Shown here: positions 18,826-27,030 of the stretch, piece by piece
How positions within the stretch are numbered: position 1 is the first letter of the stretch
Layout: each line of letters starts with the position of its first letter
DNA from: Rhizobium lusitanum
GTDB lineage: Bacteria; Pseudomonadota; Alphaproteobacteria; Rhizobiales; Rhizobiaceae
Length of the DNA stretch: 64,000 bases
Assembly: GCF_014189535.1 (NCBI RefSeq)
Contig: NZ_CP050308.1
Location: 3,771,001 to 3,835,000 of the forward strand
Direction of reading: 5' to 3'
Translations under genes and position numbers: made by a program
The notes under the pieces: model-generated
The model's database searches: none
Told to the model about the DNA's origin: nothing
The model's input: only the letters and a program-made list of their open reading frames with translations

Positions 18826-18966
18826 CTGCCGCTGGTTGACCTTTCATCCGGCATTCGACATCGCACAAGCATGGCCCAAGTTTGGAAAACGTCAACCATG
18901 TCCTTCATGTGAGGTCACAGTTTCCTGCCCTGTTTTGATGCAAAATGCCCTTCGATGCACAATAAA

Positions 18967-18986
18967 CGGCCCGGGTAACCGGGCCG
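18967..18986 (-). terminator. Intrinsic terminator of the RDD gene
   Basis: CGGCCCGG, GTAA, CCGGGCCG: a perfect 8-bp stem. On the minus strand it is followed by TTTATT and lies ~32 nt past the RDD stop codon. Confidence 0.75.
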
Positions 18987-19018
18987 CAAGGAGATTTGAG
19001 TGTGAATATCGTCTTGAT

Positions 19019-19477
19019 TTACGCCGTTTTGACGATGACCGTGCCGAGCAGCAGGTCATGAATCAGGCGGCTGCGTTCGATGAAAAGACCCGCCAGCAGG
19101 ATAAGCGGCGTCAGGATGGAATTCAGAATCCAGAACAGGGCCAGATGCACGATGGCGGTCAGGAAATCCATCCGACGGCCGTCGACGCGCACCATGGCGA
19201 TCCCCACGGCACGCATGCCGAGCGAGGCGTGGTGCTGACCGCCGAGCGTCCAGCCGAAATAGAGGCCGGCCACGATGATGAAGAGAGCAGGGTAGAGGAA
19301 GAAACCGAGCCCAAGCGTCAGGACCGAGACGAAAAACAGAACGATGGCCGCCGGAATGCAGAGCAGGGCGACGATGACGTAGTCGATGATGAACGCGAAG
19401 ATGCGCCGGCTCAGCACGCCACTATAGGCGCGCCAGTCGTCCGGTGCTGCATAAAGCGGGCTGGGATTAGAGCTCAT
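19019..19477 (-). CDS. RDD family membrane protein
   Basis: A 152-residue inner-membrane protein with three to four hydrophobic segments. The RDD features are RIFAFIIDYVIVALL near residue 25 (Arg and Asp in the first helix) and GQHHASLGMRAVGIAMV. C-terminal ERSRLIHDLLLGTVIV carries the conserved R and D. Function of the family is unclear (ion transport has been suggested for some members). It has its own terminator and probably its own promoter. Confidence 0.85.
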   Translation of the reverse strand: MSSNPSPLYAAPDDWRAYSGVLSRRIFAFIIDYVIVALLCIPAAIVLFFVSVLTLGLGFFLYPALFIIVAGLYFGWTLGGQHHASLGMRAVGIAMVRVDGRRMDFLTAIVHLALFWILNSILTPLILLAGLFIERSRLIHDLLLGTVIVKTA

Positions 19478-19554
19478 TGTCTTCTTCCTTAGAGAAACAT
19501 TCGCGGAACATATGGTGTGAGCTTCGGCAAATGCAATAAGCCTGTGGTTAGCAG

Positions 19555-20568
19555 TTACCTCTTTGCCAGAAGCTTCGCCACGTCCATGGCGAAATAGGTG
19601 AGGATGCCGTCGCAGCCGGCGCGCTTGAAGGCGAGCAGCGTTTCCAGCATCACCCGCTCGCCGTCGATCCAGCCATTGGCCGCCGCCGCCTTGATCATCG
19701 AATACTCGCCGGAGACCTGGTAGGCGAAGGTCGGTAGGCCGAAAGCTTCCTTCAGGCGCCAGCAGATGTCGATATAGGGCAGGCCAGGCTTGACCATCAG
19801 CATGTCGGCGCCTTCCTCGACGTCGAGAGCGGCGTCGCGCACCGCCTCGGTGCCATTGGCCGGGTCTATATAATAGGCCTTCTTGTCGCCCTTCAGCAGG
19901 CCGCCGGTCGAGATCGCCTCGCGATAGGGACCGTAGAAGGCCGAACTGAATTTGGTGGCGTAGCTCATGATGCCGACGCCCTGGTGGCCGGCGGCATCGA
20001 GTGCATGGCGGATGGCGCCGATGCGCCCGTCCATCATTTCCGACGGCGCGATGATATCGGCGCCGGCATCCGCCTGGTAGACAGCGGCGCGCATCACCTG
20101 TTCGACCGTTTCGTCATTGACGATGTCGTTGCCGCGCAGAATGCCGTCATGGCCGTGGCTGGTGAAGGGGTCGAGTGCGACGTCGGTGATGACGCCGATA
20201 TTCGGCACCGCCTTCTTGATGGCGGCGGTGGCGAGATTGATGAGGTTGTTCTTTTCCAGGCTATTCGAGCCGGTTTCGTCGCGCAGGTGCATTTCGATAT
20301 TCGGAAAGGTGGCAAGTGCTGGGATGCCGAGATCGGCGGCTTCCTTTGCCGCTTCCACGGCCTTGTCGACGGTCATGCGATTGACGCCGGGCATGGCCGG
20401 GATCGGCTCGACGATGCCGCTACCGGGGATGACGAAGATTGGCCAGATCAGGTCGTCGACGGTCAGGCGGTTTTCCTGCACCAGGCGACGCGTCCAGTCG
20501 GCCTTGCGATTGCGCCGCATCCGCCGATGCCCGGTTATCTCGTCAACAAGATGCGTCTTGTCCTGCAT
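19555..20568 (-). CDS. hemB: Delta-aminolevulinic acid dehydratase (porphobilinogen synthase)
   Basis: Condenses two 5-aminolevulinate molecules to porphobilinogen in haem synthesis. The 337-residue protein has both Schiff-base lysines, K206 in SYATKFSSAFYGP and K260 in MLMVKPGLPYID. The site that holds zinc through three Cys in other HemB proteins reads DVALDPFTSHGHDG here, with Ala131, Asp133 and Asp141. This is the Mg-dependent form described for Bradyrhizobium japonicum. A divergent gene starts ~145 bp away. Confidence 0.96.
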   Translation of the reverse strand: MQDKTHLVDEITGHRRMRRNRKADWTRRLVQENRLTVDDLIWPIFVIPGSGIVEPIPAMPGVNRMTVDKAVEAAKEAADLGIPALATFPNIEMHLRDETGSNSLEKNNLINLATAAIKKAVPNIGVITDVALDPFTSHGHDGILRGNDIVNDETVEQVMRAAVYQADAGADIIAPSEMMDGRIGAIRHALDAAGHQGVGIMSYATKFSSAFYGPYREAISTGGLLKGDKKAYYIDPANGTEAVRDAALDVEEGADMLMVKPGLPYIDICWRLKEAFGLPTFAYQVSGEYSMIKAAAANGWIDGERVMLETLLAFKRAGCDGILTYFAMDVAKLLAKR

Positions 20569-20713
20569 GGTGCCGCCGTCCTCTTTGGTCTATCTATGGC
20601 CTTAATGTATAGGCAGCGTACCTATCACGCTGTCCCCAGGATTAAAAACCGGGCGAAAGGCCGCAGCCATTATAGCTCTGGCAAGCCCGTAACCTCCTAC
20701 GTATTGTTCGCGC

Positions 20714-21151
20714 ATGGAACCTGATTCTTCCGCCATACCCAAGAACACGCTGACGGACATTCTGTTCGTCGTGTTCCTGCGGCTGATCGCCATTGCCTGT
20801 TTCTGGCTGGGCCTGCAATATTGGTCGATGCTGGTCGGCTATTCGCTGGCGGGCCAGGCCCGGTTCGATCTGCTCAACCTGCCCTGGAAGGTGGCAAGCG
20901 CCGGTCTTGCCGTCGTCTTCCCCGTTGCGGCTCTCGGCCTGTGGCTGACAGTCTCCTGGGGGCCGGTCATCTGGGTGCTTGCCGCAGGCGGCCAGGCGCT
21001 GATGTACGGCCTCTGGCCGCAGATCTTCGGCTCCAATTTATTGATCGTGATCCTGCATGCCTGCGTGGCCGTTCTCTACTGTGCTTTTCGCATTTTGCTA
21101 TGGCTGGAAAAGCGCCGGCGCCAGCAGCAGGTAATGGTTGATTTACCCTGA
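20714..21151 (+). CDS. Four-helix membrane protein (DUF6163-like)
   Basis: A 145-residue inner-membrane protein with four hydrophobic helices (~18-42, ~58-78, ~82-103, ~107-127) and a basic C-terminus (LEKRRRQQQ). I recognise it as resembling the DUF6163 family of Rhizobiales, which has no assigned function; this assignment is from memory. It precedes ldtR by 127 bp in the same direction and is divergent from hemB, so a link to cell-envelope control is possible but unproven. Confidence 0.75.
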   Translation: MEPDSSAIPKNTLTDILFVVFLRLIAIACFWLGLQYWSMLVGYSLAGQARFDLLNLPWKVASAGLAVVFPVAALGLWLTVSWGPVIWVLAAGGQALMYGLWPQIFGSNLLIVILHACVAVLYCAFRILLWLEKRRRQQQVMVDLP

Positions 21152-21278
21152 GACACTAAGGCCTCGTGGTAAGGTGCTGTTAAGCTTGCAGTTTAAGTAG
21201 AATTTTATGTGTATTCGATAGGGTCTCACTCAAGGCGGGAAGAAAACGACACCGCCAAACAAACAGTGAGGCCAAGTC

Positions 21279-21797
21279 ATGATGAACACGAAAATCAAGC
21301 CGCAGGCAGTCGCAACCGCTCGGGACCAGCAGGTCGAGGATATCCGTGGTCTGTACATGGAATCCCTCCACCTGGTGGAGCGTCTTCACCGCCGTCTCCT
21401 CGATGTGATCAAGGATGAGTTCGACCGCCAGGGTCGCGACGACGTCAACGCCGTCCAGGCACTGCTCCTCTTCAACATCGGCAATTCCGAGCTCACCGCC
21501 GGCGAACTGCGCTCGCGCGGCTTCTACCTCGGCTCCAACGTTTCCTACAACGTCAAGAAGCTGGTCGACCTCGGCTTCATCAATCACCAGCGTTCGCGCA
21601 TCGACCGTCGCTCGGTCCGCATCAGCCTGACGGATAGCGGTCAGGATATCGCCGAAACCGTCGCCAAGCTCTACGACCGCCACATCGGCTCGATCGACAA
21701 GGTCGGCGGCATCGGCACGGACGAGTTCACCCAGATGAACAAGCTCCTGCAGCGCCTCGACCGCTTCTGGAACGATAGTATCGCTTATCGCATGTAA
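21279..21797 (+). CDS. ldtR: MarR-family regulator LdtR
   Basis: A 172-residue winged-helix regulator. The DNA-binding region is at ~65-125, with ELTAGELRSRGFYLGSN as the helix-turn-helix, VKKLVDLGFINHQRSRIDRR as recognition helix plus wing (in parts), and SVRISLTDSG. Sequence and context match LdtR of Liberibacter and other Rhizobiales, which controls L,D-transpeptidase expression and osmotic stress tolerance. Here its usual partner gene (23752) is separated from it by a DUF4062 gene. The start ATG 21279 is followed by a second ATG; GTGAGG lies upstream. Confidence 0.88.
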   Translation: MMNTKIKPQAVATARDQQVEDIRGLYMESLHLVERLHRRLLDVIKDEFDRQGRDDVNAVQALLLFNIGNSELTAGELRSRGFYLGSNVSYNVKKLVDLGFINHQRSRIDRRSVRISLTDSGQDIAETVAKLYDRHIGSIDKVGGIGTDEFTQMNKLLQRLDRFWNDSIAYRM

Positions 21798-21839
21798 GCA
21801 ATGTCAGCGGATTGACCGCGAGACTCTCCAGTCAAAACA

Positions 21840-21868
21840 AGCCGGATGCGTTCCCTGCGCGTCCGGCT
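21840..21868 (+). terminator. Likely ldtR terminator
   Basis: AGCCGGATGCG ... CGCGTCCGGCT stem with a short loop, followed by GTGTTTGTT. Located ~42 nt after the ldtR stop. Confidence 0.7.
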
Positions 21869-21895
21869 GTGTTTGTTCAAGGGGAGGGATATCTG

Positions 21896-21920
21896 CCCCA
21901 TTCTGTGGGCTTTTTGCCAC
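21896..21920. repeat. Direct repeat, left copy, flanking the DUF4062 gene
   Basis: CCCC-A-TTCTGTGGGCTTTTTGCCAC, 25 nt, identical at 24 positions to 23327-23351 and in the same orientation. Weaker similarity continues for some tens of bases to the right of both copies. Confidence 0.85.
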
Positions 21921-22140
21921 TTCTCGTTACAGGTCCAACGTTTTCGTAGTCCTTTGCAACAAGGCTACGTCGAAATTCTCAAGCATCGCCGCGCTATGTA
22001 TGCCGAGGGTCTACATTATGAGTGAAGGCATTTCGGGAGGCTCAAATTGAGCTTCCTTGTCTCCGCGAACGTTGTCGTGAGCAATTTGCATGATGTCTGC
22101 CCATAAATGGGAACACTAAGCTATGTACGATGCTGGAATC

Positions 22141-23172
22141 TCATCCCGGGTCTGTGGAGGCATTGCCTTTTCCGGCGGCTTGAATTTCTCTAAGGCTGGC
22201 CTCTCTCGCAAACATAACGAATTGCTTGCCGTAGTCGGTCAGGAAGTAAAGCTCGTCGGTTCGGGGTTTTTCAAAGCTATACGTTTGTTGGATGCGTCGT
22301 TCAATTAAGTTTGCAAGAACAAATTCATTAAAGATGTCGTGCACTGCATAAGAAAGTTCATTGGAAGGACTCTTGTCATCTACGTGAATGATAGGCGCAA
22401 GTTCATATTGGGCCATAAATGTGCCGAGCCCACTTGTAACCTTCGGCAAGATTTCCCAGAAAAAATCCAGAAGGTTCGCTGTATAAGGGATTTCAATGCC
22501 TCTAGCGAAGCAAAAGTCCGCGACGGACTTCCGCTTCAGGTCGTTGATAAGCCATAGTGCGCTTGCCGGAATGTGTAATTTCTCGTTGTTTGCCGAAAGC
22601 TTCTCGACTTCGCTCTGGAGGTGTCGTCTTTCTTCAGAGAGGCGTGAAAGCTCTTCAAGCACGTCTTTAGAGGGAATACTATCCGCTCGTACCCAGCCGG
22701 TACGCGGTTTTTGCCGCGTTAGCTCGTTGAGAGCAAGTGCTACCTTGCCCCCCAAGTCGTCGCTATTTTTCCAGAATTTCACGAGTTTCTTCTGGCAGAG
22801 CTTCCTGAGTTGTTCAATTTTCTTCTTCTTCTCAAACTCTACATTTTCAGCGGGCCAAGTCTTGCGGGCGACATTATCAAGCAGAAAAGCTGCTACAGGC
22901 ACGCCGATTTCCACGGCATACTCGTATTCCATTTGCGTATAGCTTTTTCCTTTCTCTTCGGAGCCATACCGCTCGGCAACAATGACGACGTAGTAATCGC
23001 TCTCGTCTATCCGTCGCTTAATATACTCCCATTGCGTGTCGTCGCTGGCTTGAAAGGCTTCCATACCAACAGGAATATGACCAAGGTTTAAGATTGACTC
23101 GATTACCGATCGCCGCTCCTCTCGCAGGTCAACAAAAGTCGAGCTGACGAAGACCTGATATTTGACGTCCAT
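22141..23172 (-). CDS. DUF4062 (TIR-like) domain protein, candidate defence gene
   Basis: A 343-residue protein not recognisable as housekeeping. Residues 1-~100 are a DUF4062 domain: first strand YQVFVSSTFVDLREER, then GHIPVGMEAFQASDDTQWEY, SDYYVVIVAERYGS and the signature SYTQMEYEYAVEIGVPV, with E82/E84 as candidate active-site acids. DUF4062 is related to the TIR/nucleoside-deoxyribosyltransferase group and often heads large NTPase or defence proteins. Residues ~168-200 form a coiled coil (EELSRLSEERRHLQSEVEKL). The C-terminal third ends with a winged-helix-like stretch (YFLTDYGKQFVMFAR). Base composition is clearly less GC-rich than neighbours. It lies between two 25-bp direct repeats and between ldtR and its target. 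Function unknown; NAD- or nucleotide-acting defence role is inference. Confidence 0.82.
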   Translation of the reverse strand: MDVKYQVFVSSTFVDLREERRSVIESILNLGHIPVGMEAFQASDDTQWEYIKRRIDESDYYVVIVAERYGSEEKGKSYTQMEYEYAVEIGVPVAAFLLDNVARKTWPAENVEFEKKKKIEQLRKLCQKKLVKFWKNSDDLGGKVALALNELTRQKPRTGWVRADSIPSKDVLEELSRLSEERRHLQSEVEKLSANNEKLHIPASALWLINDLKRKSVADFCFARGIEIPYTANLLDFFWEILPKVTSGLGTFMAQYELAPIIHVDDKSPSNELSYAVHDIFNEFVLANLIERRIQQTYSFEKPRTDELYFLTDYGKQFVMFAREASLREIQAAGKGNASTDPG

Positions 23173-23751
23173 GGATGCCTCTCAATGCGCAATAGAGCAG
23201 TATTATATCAATACTACATCTTAGAGGTGTGCCCATGGATATTTTCGGCCCATAGGACTTTTCAGTAAGGTAACCTGAGCAAATTCCCCGTGTGTTCGGT
23301 TTGTACCCATATGGACTAGGAGCGGCCCCCGTTCTGTGGGCTTTTTGCCACGTCCCGTCGCGAGGTTGCGGGAAGACCGCTGTTTGCGACCTCTACACCA
23401 TTGACGCCGGATCAACAGGCGCTATTAACCGCGCTGATCTAGTGATATTTTAGCAAGTGCAACATGGCATTTCGTCCGATCCGGCAGGCGCAGGCAAGTT
23501 TCATGCCGGGCGACACGAATCGGCCATATTGCTATGACAGCGGAAACAGATGGCAAGCGGTGCTTCAAGTCATGATTTTCATGCCTGAACGCTTTGGGCT
23601 CGCAATATTGTGACGGTCCGTGACGAAGTTTTTGTGGTGCTTTAAGACAACGGATTGATACTGAGCTGCACGACTTGGCGCGAGCCGGGGTATTTGCTGC
23701 TTCCTCTCTTGGCTGCGGATGAAACTGATCGCAGCGTTGAACGGTAGGGAT
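23173..23751. other. Intergenic region with divergent promoters and right direct repeat
   Basis: 579 bp between the starts of the DUF4062 gene (-) and the L,D-transpeptidase gene (+). It holds AT-rich sequence next to the DUF4062 start (TATTATATCAATACTACATC at 23200-23219), the right direct repeat, and the presumed LdtR-controlled promoter and leader of the transpeptidase. No convincing ORF or RNA gene was seen. Confidence 0.6.
23327..23351. repeat. Direct repeat, right copy, flanking the DUF4062 gene
   Basis: CCCC-G-TTCTGTGGGCTTTTTGCCAC, matching 21896-21920 at 24 of 25 positions, 1431 bp apart, same orientation. Confidence 0.85.
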
Positions 23752-25065
23752 ATGTCGAAGAAAAACGGAATTGAACCTTTCTCGCGCCGCTCCTTCCTGC
23801 GGTCTGCGGCAACTTTTGGCGTGGCCGCCTTGGCCGCTCCTGCTCTTGCGCAGCAGGATCAGACGCCGCTCGACGCGCTGATCAACAATCGCGCCCGCGG
23901 CAACTGGGATGACCAGTTCGATGCAAAGGCCGCGGCACGCACGGCCGCCGCCGTCCAGTCGAACACGCCGATCCTCGGGCCTGATTCCGTCCCGAACGTC
24001 CAGCAGGCGATTGCCCAGTATCAGAATATCGCCGCCAACGGCGGCTGGCCGCAGATTACCCCCGGCGATCAGAAATTGCAGCTCGGCGTCACCGACGGTG
24101 CCGTTCAGGCGCTGCGCCAGCATCTGATGGTGACGGGCGACCTGCCGAGGGAAGCCGGCATTTCCTCCGCCTTCGACTCCTATGTCGATGGCGCCGTGAA
24201 GCGTTTCCAGGCCCGCCACGGCCTGCCGCCGGATGGTGTCATCGGCGACTTCACGCTGAAGGCGATGAACATTCCCGCCAATGTTCGTCTGCAGCAGCTG
24301 AACACCAACCTCGTTCGCCTGCAGACGTTCCCCGCCGATCTGGGCCGCCGTCACGTCATGGTCAACATCCCGGCGACCCGCGTCGAAGCCGTAGAGGATG
24401 GCCAGGTGGCGCTGCGTCACGAGGCGATCGTCGGCCGGGAATCGCGCCCGACGCACCTTATCAATTCAAAGATCTACGAGGTCATCCTCAACCCATACTG
24501 GACGGCGCCGCGCTCCATCATCATCAAGGACATCATGCCGCTGATGCGGAAGGATCCGACCTACCTGTCGAAGAACAACATCCGCCTTCTCGACGGCAAG
24601 GGTCAGGAAGTTGCGCCTGAGACGATCGACTGGAATTCGGACAAGGCGCCGAACCTGATGTTCCGTCAGGATCCGGGCAAGACCAACGCCATGGCGTCCA
24701 CGAAGATCAACTTCTATAATCCCAACAACGAATATATGCACGACACGCCTGAACAGGGCCTGTTCAACAAGCTGATGCGTTTCGATAGCTCGGGCTGTGT
24801 GCGCGTTCAGAATGTCCGCGACCTGGCGACTTGGCTGTTGACCGACACTCCGGGCTGGCCGCGCCAGCACATCGAGCAGGTCATATCTACTCGCGTCAAC
24901 ACGCCAATTAAGCTGGCGACGGAAGTGCCGGTCTATTTCGTCTATATCTCCGCCTGGAGCGCTGCCGACGGCATCGTCCAGTTCCGCGACGATATCTATC
25001 AGCTCGACGGCAATGCCCAGCTCGCGCTCGACACGACCCAGGGCATGGAGCAGCCGGTTCAATAA
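23752..25065 (+). CDS. L,D-transpeptidase with peptidoglycan-binding domain, Tat-exported
   Basis: A periplasmic enzyme that makes 3-3 cross-links or anchors proteins to peptidoglycan. The 437-residue protein starts at ATG 23752, preceded by GGTAGGGA; an in-frame ATG 33 nt upstream is less well placed. Residues 11-17 SRRSFLR with the following hydrophobic run are a twin-arginine signal. A PG_binding_1 domain lies at ~110-185 (YVDGAVKRFQARHGLPPDG), and the YkuD catalytic domain at ~200-400. The catalytic motif is RFDSSGCVRV with Cys349, preceded by the His of MHDTPEQ. It is the expected target of LdtR (known from Liberibacter). Confidence 0.92.
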   Translation: MSKKNGIEPFSRRSFLRSAATFGVAALAAPALAQQDQTPLDALINNRARGNWDDQFDAKAAARTAAAVQSNTPILGPDSVPNVQQAIAQYQNIAANGGWPQITPGDQKLQLGVTDGAVQALRQHLMVTGDLPREAGISSAFDSYVDGAVKRFQARHGLPPDGVIGDFTLKAMNIPANVRLQQLNTNLVRLQTFPADLGRRHVMVNIPATRVEAVEDGQVALRHEAIVGRESRPTHLINSKIYEVILNPYWTAPRSIIIKDIMPLMRKDPTYLSKNNIRLLDGKGQEVAPETIDWNSDKAPNLMFRQDPGKTNAMASTKINFYNPNNEYMHDTPEQGLFNKLMRFDSSGCVRVQNVRDLATWLLTDTPGWPRQHIEQVISTRVNTPIKLATEVPVYFVYISAWSAADGIVQFRDDIYQLDGNAQLALDTTQGMEQPVQ

Positions 25066-25091
25066 TCGGCCTTGCTTTGAGGAAATTTGTG

Positions 25092-25119
25092 AAAAGCCGC
25101 GTCTTTGGATGCGGCTTTT
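25092..25119 (+). terminator. Intrinsic terminator of the L,D-transpeptidase gene
   Basis: AAAAGCCGC, GTCTTTGGAT loop, GCGGCTTTTT, followed by CGTTT. Clear stem with T-run 27 nt after the stop codon. Confidence 0.88.
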
Positions 25120-25243
25120 TCGTTTGCGGGAGGTGCTCATCGTAGAATGCCCAGCAAATGTCGCTGATCGTATTGCCCTCGGGCAACCCTGACGCTAATA
25201 CCGTGTCTCCATTGCCGTCTCAGCCCGCTCAGGAGCTCTCGCC

Positions 25244-26542
25244 ATGACCACTGCTTCCACCGAACCTTTCTTCAATCGCTCGCTCGCCGATACCGATCCG
25301 GAAATCTTTGGCGCAATCGGCAAGGAACTGGGTCGCCAGCGGCACGAGATTGAATTGATCGCCTCGGAAAACATCGTTTCCCGCGCCGTGCTGGAAGCGC
25401 AGGGCTCGATCATGACGAACAAATATGCCGAGGGCTATCCGGGCAAGCGCTATTATGGCGGCTGCCAATACGTCGATATCGCTGAAGAGCTTGCCATCGA
25501 GCGCGCCAAGAAGCTGTTCGGCGTCAACTTCGCCAATGTCCAGCCGAATTCCGGTTCGCAGATGAACCAGGCCGTATTCCTGGCGCTGCTGCAGCCGGGC
25601 GACACCTTCATGGGGCTCGACCTCAATTCTGGCGGTCACCTGACGCATGGTTCGCCGGTCAACATGTCCGGCAAGTGGTTCAATGTCGTTTCCTACGGCG
25701 TGCGCGAAGGCGATAACCTGCTCGACATGGAAGCGGTTCAGCGCAAGGCCGAGGAAACCAAGCCGAAGCTGATCATCGCCGGCGGCACTGCCTATTCCCG
25801 CATCTGGGACTGGAAGCGCTTCCGCGAGATCGCCGATAGCGTCGGCGCTTACCTGATGGTCGATATGGCGCACATCGCCGGACTCGTCGCCGGTGGTCAG
25901 CATCCGTCGCCGTTCCCGCATTGCCATGTCGCGACGACCACGACCCACAAGTCGCTGCGCGGCCCGCGCGGCGGCATGATCCTCACCAATGACGAGGGTC
26001 TGGCGAAGAAGTTCAACTCGGCCGTTTTCCCGGGTCTCCAGGGCGGCCCGCTGATGCATGTCATTGCCGCCAAGGCCGTGGCCCTTGGTGAAGCGCTGCA
26101 GCCGGAATTCCAGGACTATGCCGCACAGGTCGTCAAGAACGCCAAGGCGCTCTCCGAAACGCTGATCTCCGGCGGCGTCGACGTCGTCTCCGGCGGCACC
26201 GACAACCACCTGATGCTGGTCGACCTGCGCAAGAAGAACGCCACCGGCAAGCGCGCTGAGGCTGCTCTTGGCCGCGCCTACGTCACCTGCAACAAGAACG
26301 GCATTCCCTTCGATCCGGAAAAGCCCTTCGTCACCTCCGGCGTCCGTCTCGGCACCCCGGCCGGCACGACGCGCGGCTTCAAGGAAGCTGAATTCCGCGA
26401 GATCGGCAATCTCATCATCGAAGTGCTGGATGGCCTGAAGGTCGCCAATTCCGATGAAGGCAATGCTGCTGTCGAGACCGCCGTGCGCGAGAAGGTGATC
26501 AAGCTTACCGATCGCTTCCCGATGTACGGCTATATGGGCTAA
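25244..26542 (+). CDS. glyA: Serine hydroxymethyltransferase
   Basis: PLP enzyme converting serine and tetrahydrofolate to glycine and 5,10-methylene-tetrahydrofolate. The 432-residue protein has the PLP lysine K236 in [14 protein letters not shown], the AENIVS substrate loop near residue 44, and [14 protein letters not shown]. It heads the order glyA-nrdR-ribD-ribE that is conserved in Rhizobiales; nrdR starts 9 nt after its stop. Confidence 0.97.
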   Translation: MTTASTEPFFNRSLADTDPEIFGAIGKELGRQRHEIELIASENIVSRAVLEAQGSIMTNKYAEGYPGKRYYGGCQYVDIAEELAIERAKKLFGVNFANVQPNSGSQMNQAVFLALLQPGDTFMGLDLNSGGHLTHGSPVNMSGKWFNVVSYGVREGDNLLDMEAVQRKAEETKPKLIIAGGTAYSRIWDWKRFREIADSVGAYLMVDMAHIAGLVAGGQHPSPFPHCHVATTTTHKSLRGPRGGMILTNDEGLAKKFNSAVFPGLQGGPLMHVIAAKAVALGEALQPEFQDYAAQVVKNAKALSETLISGGVDVVSGGTDNHLMLVDLRKKNATGKRAEAALGRAYVTCNKNGIPFDPEKPFVTSGVRLGTPAGTTRGFKEAEFREIGNLIIEVLDGLKVANSDEGNAAVETAVREKVIKLTDRFPMYGYMG

Positions 26543-26551
26543 GGAGAGCGA

Positions 26552-27028
26552 ATGCGCTGCCCCTATTGCGGTTCGGAAGATACCCAGGTCAAGGATTCGC
26601 GGCCGGCGGAGGATAATACCTCCATTCGCCGGCGGCGGATCTGTCCGGATTGCGGCGGCCGTTTCACCACCTTCGAGCGTGTGCAGTTGCGCGAGCTGAT
26701 GGTCATCAAGAAGACCGGCCGCAAGGTGCTGTTCGATCGCGACAAGCTGGTGCGCTCCTTCGAGATCGCGCTGCGCAAGCGTCCGGTCGACCGGGACCGC
26801 ATCGAGCGTGCCGTCTCCGGCATCGTCCGCCGCCTGGAAAGCTCCGGCGAGACGGAAATCAGCTCGGAACAGATCGGCCTGCAGGTGCTGGAAGCGCTGA
26901 AGAGCCTCGATGACGTCGCCTTCGTGCGCTACGCTTCCGTCTATCGCGATTTCTCGCATGCGGAGGATTTCGAGAACGTGATCACCGAGATCAACGCCAA
27001 GATCGCCCGCGATCCACTGGACCCCTGA
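26552..27028 (+). CDS. nrdR: Transcriptional repressor NrdR
   Basis: Represses ribonucleotide reductase genes in response to ATP/dATP. The 158-residue protein has the N-terminal zinc ribbon with C3, C6, C31 and C34 (MRCPYCGSE and ICPDCGGRF) and the ATP-cone from ~49 ([16 protein letters not shown]). Spacing to glyA (9 nt) and ribD (2 nt) points to one operon. Confidence 0.96.
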   Translation: MRCPYCGSEDTQVKDSRPAEDNTSIRRRRICPDCGGRFTTFERVQLRELMVIKKTGRKVLFDRDKLVRSFEIALRKRPVDRDRIERAVSGIVRRLESSGETEISSEQIGLQVLEALKSLDDVAFVRYASVYRDFSHAEDFENVITEINAKIARDPLDP

Positions 27029-27030
27029 CC

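Larger units (their letters stand above)
21798..22140. other. Intergenic region, ldtR to DUF4062 gene
   Basis: 343 bp between two genes whose 3' ends face each other. It holds the ldtR terminator and the left direct repeat. From 21921 to 22140 no ORF, RNA or further repeat was recognised; composition becomes more AT-rich towards the DUF4062 gene. Confidence 0.6.

Noticed and set aside
21896..21920. Reading the 25-bp direct repeat as an intrinsic terminator
   Set aside because: Only a 4-bp GTGG/CCAC stem can form around CTTTTTG, too weak for a terminator; a repeat is the better description.
23425..24456. A 343-codon minus-strand frame opposite the L,D-transpeptidase gene
   Set aside because: Low-complexity Arg/Gly/Ala sequence typical of a shadow frame; the plus-strand gene has clear Tat, PG-binding and YkuD motifs.
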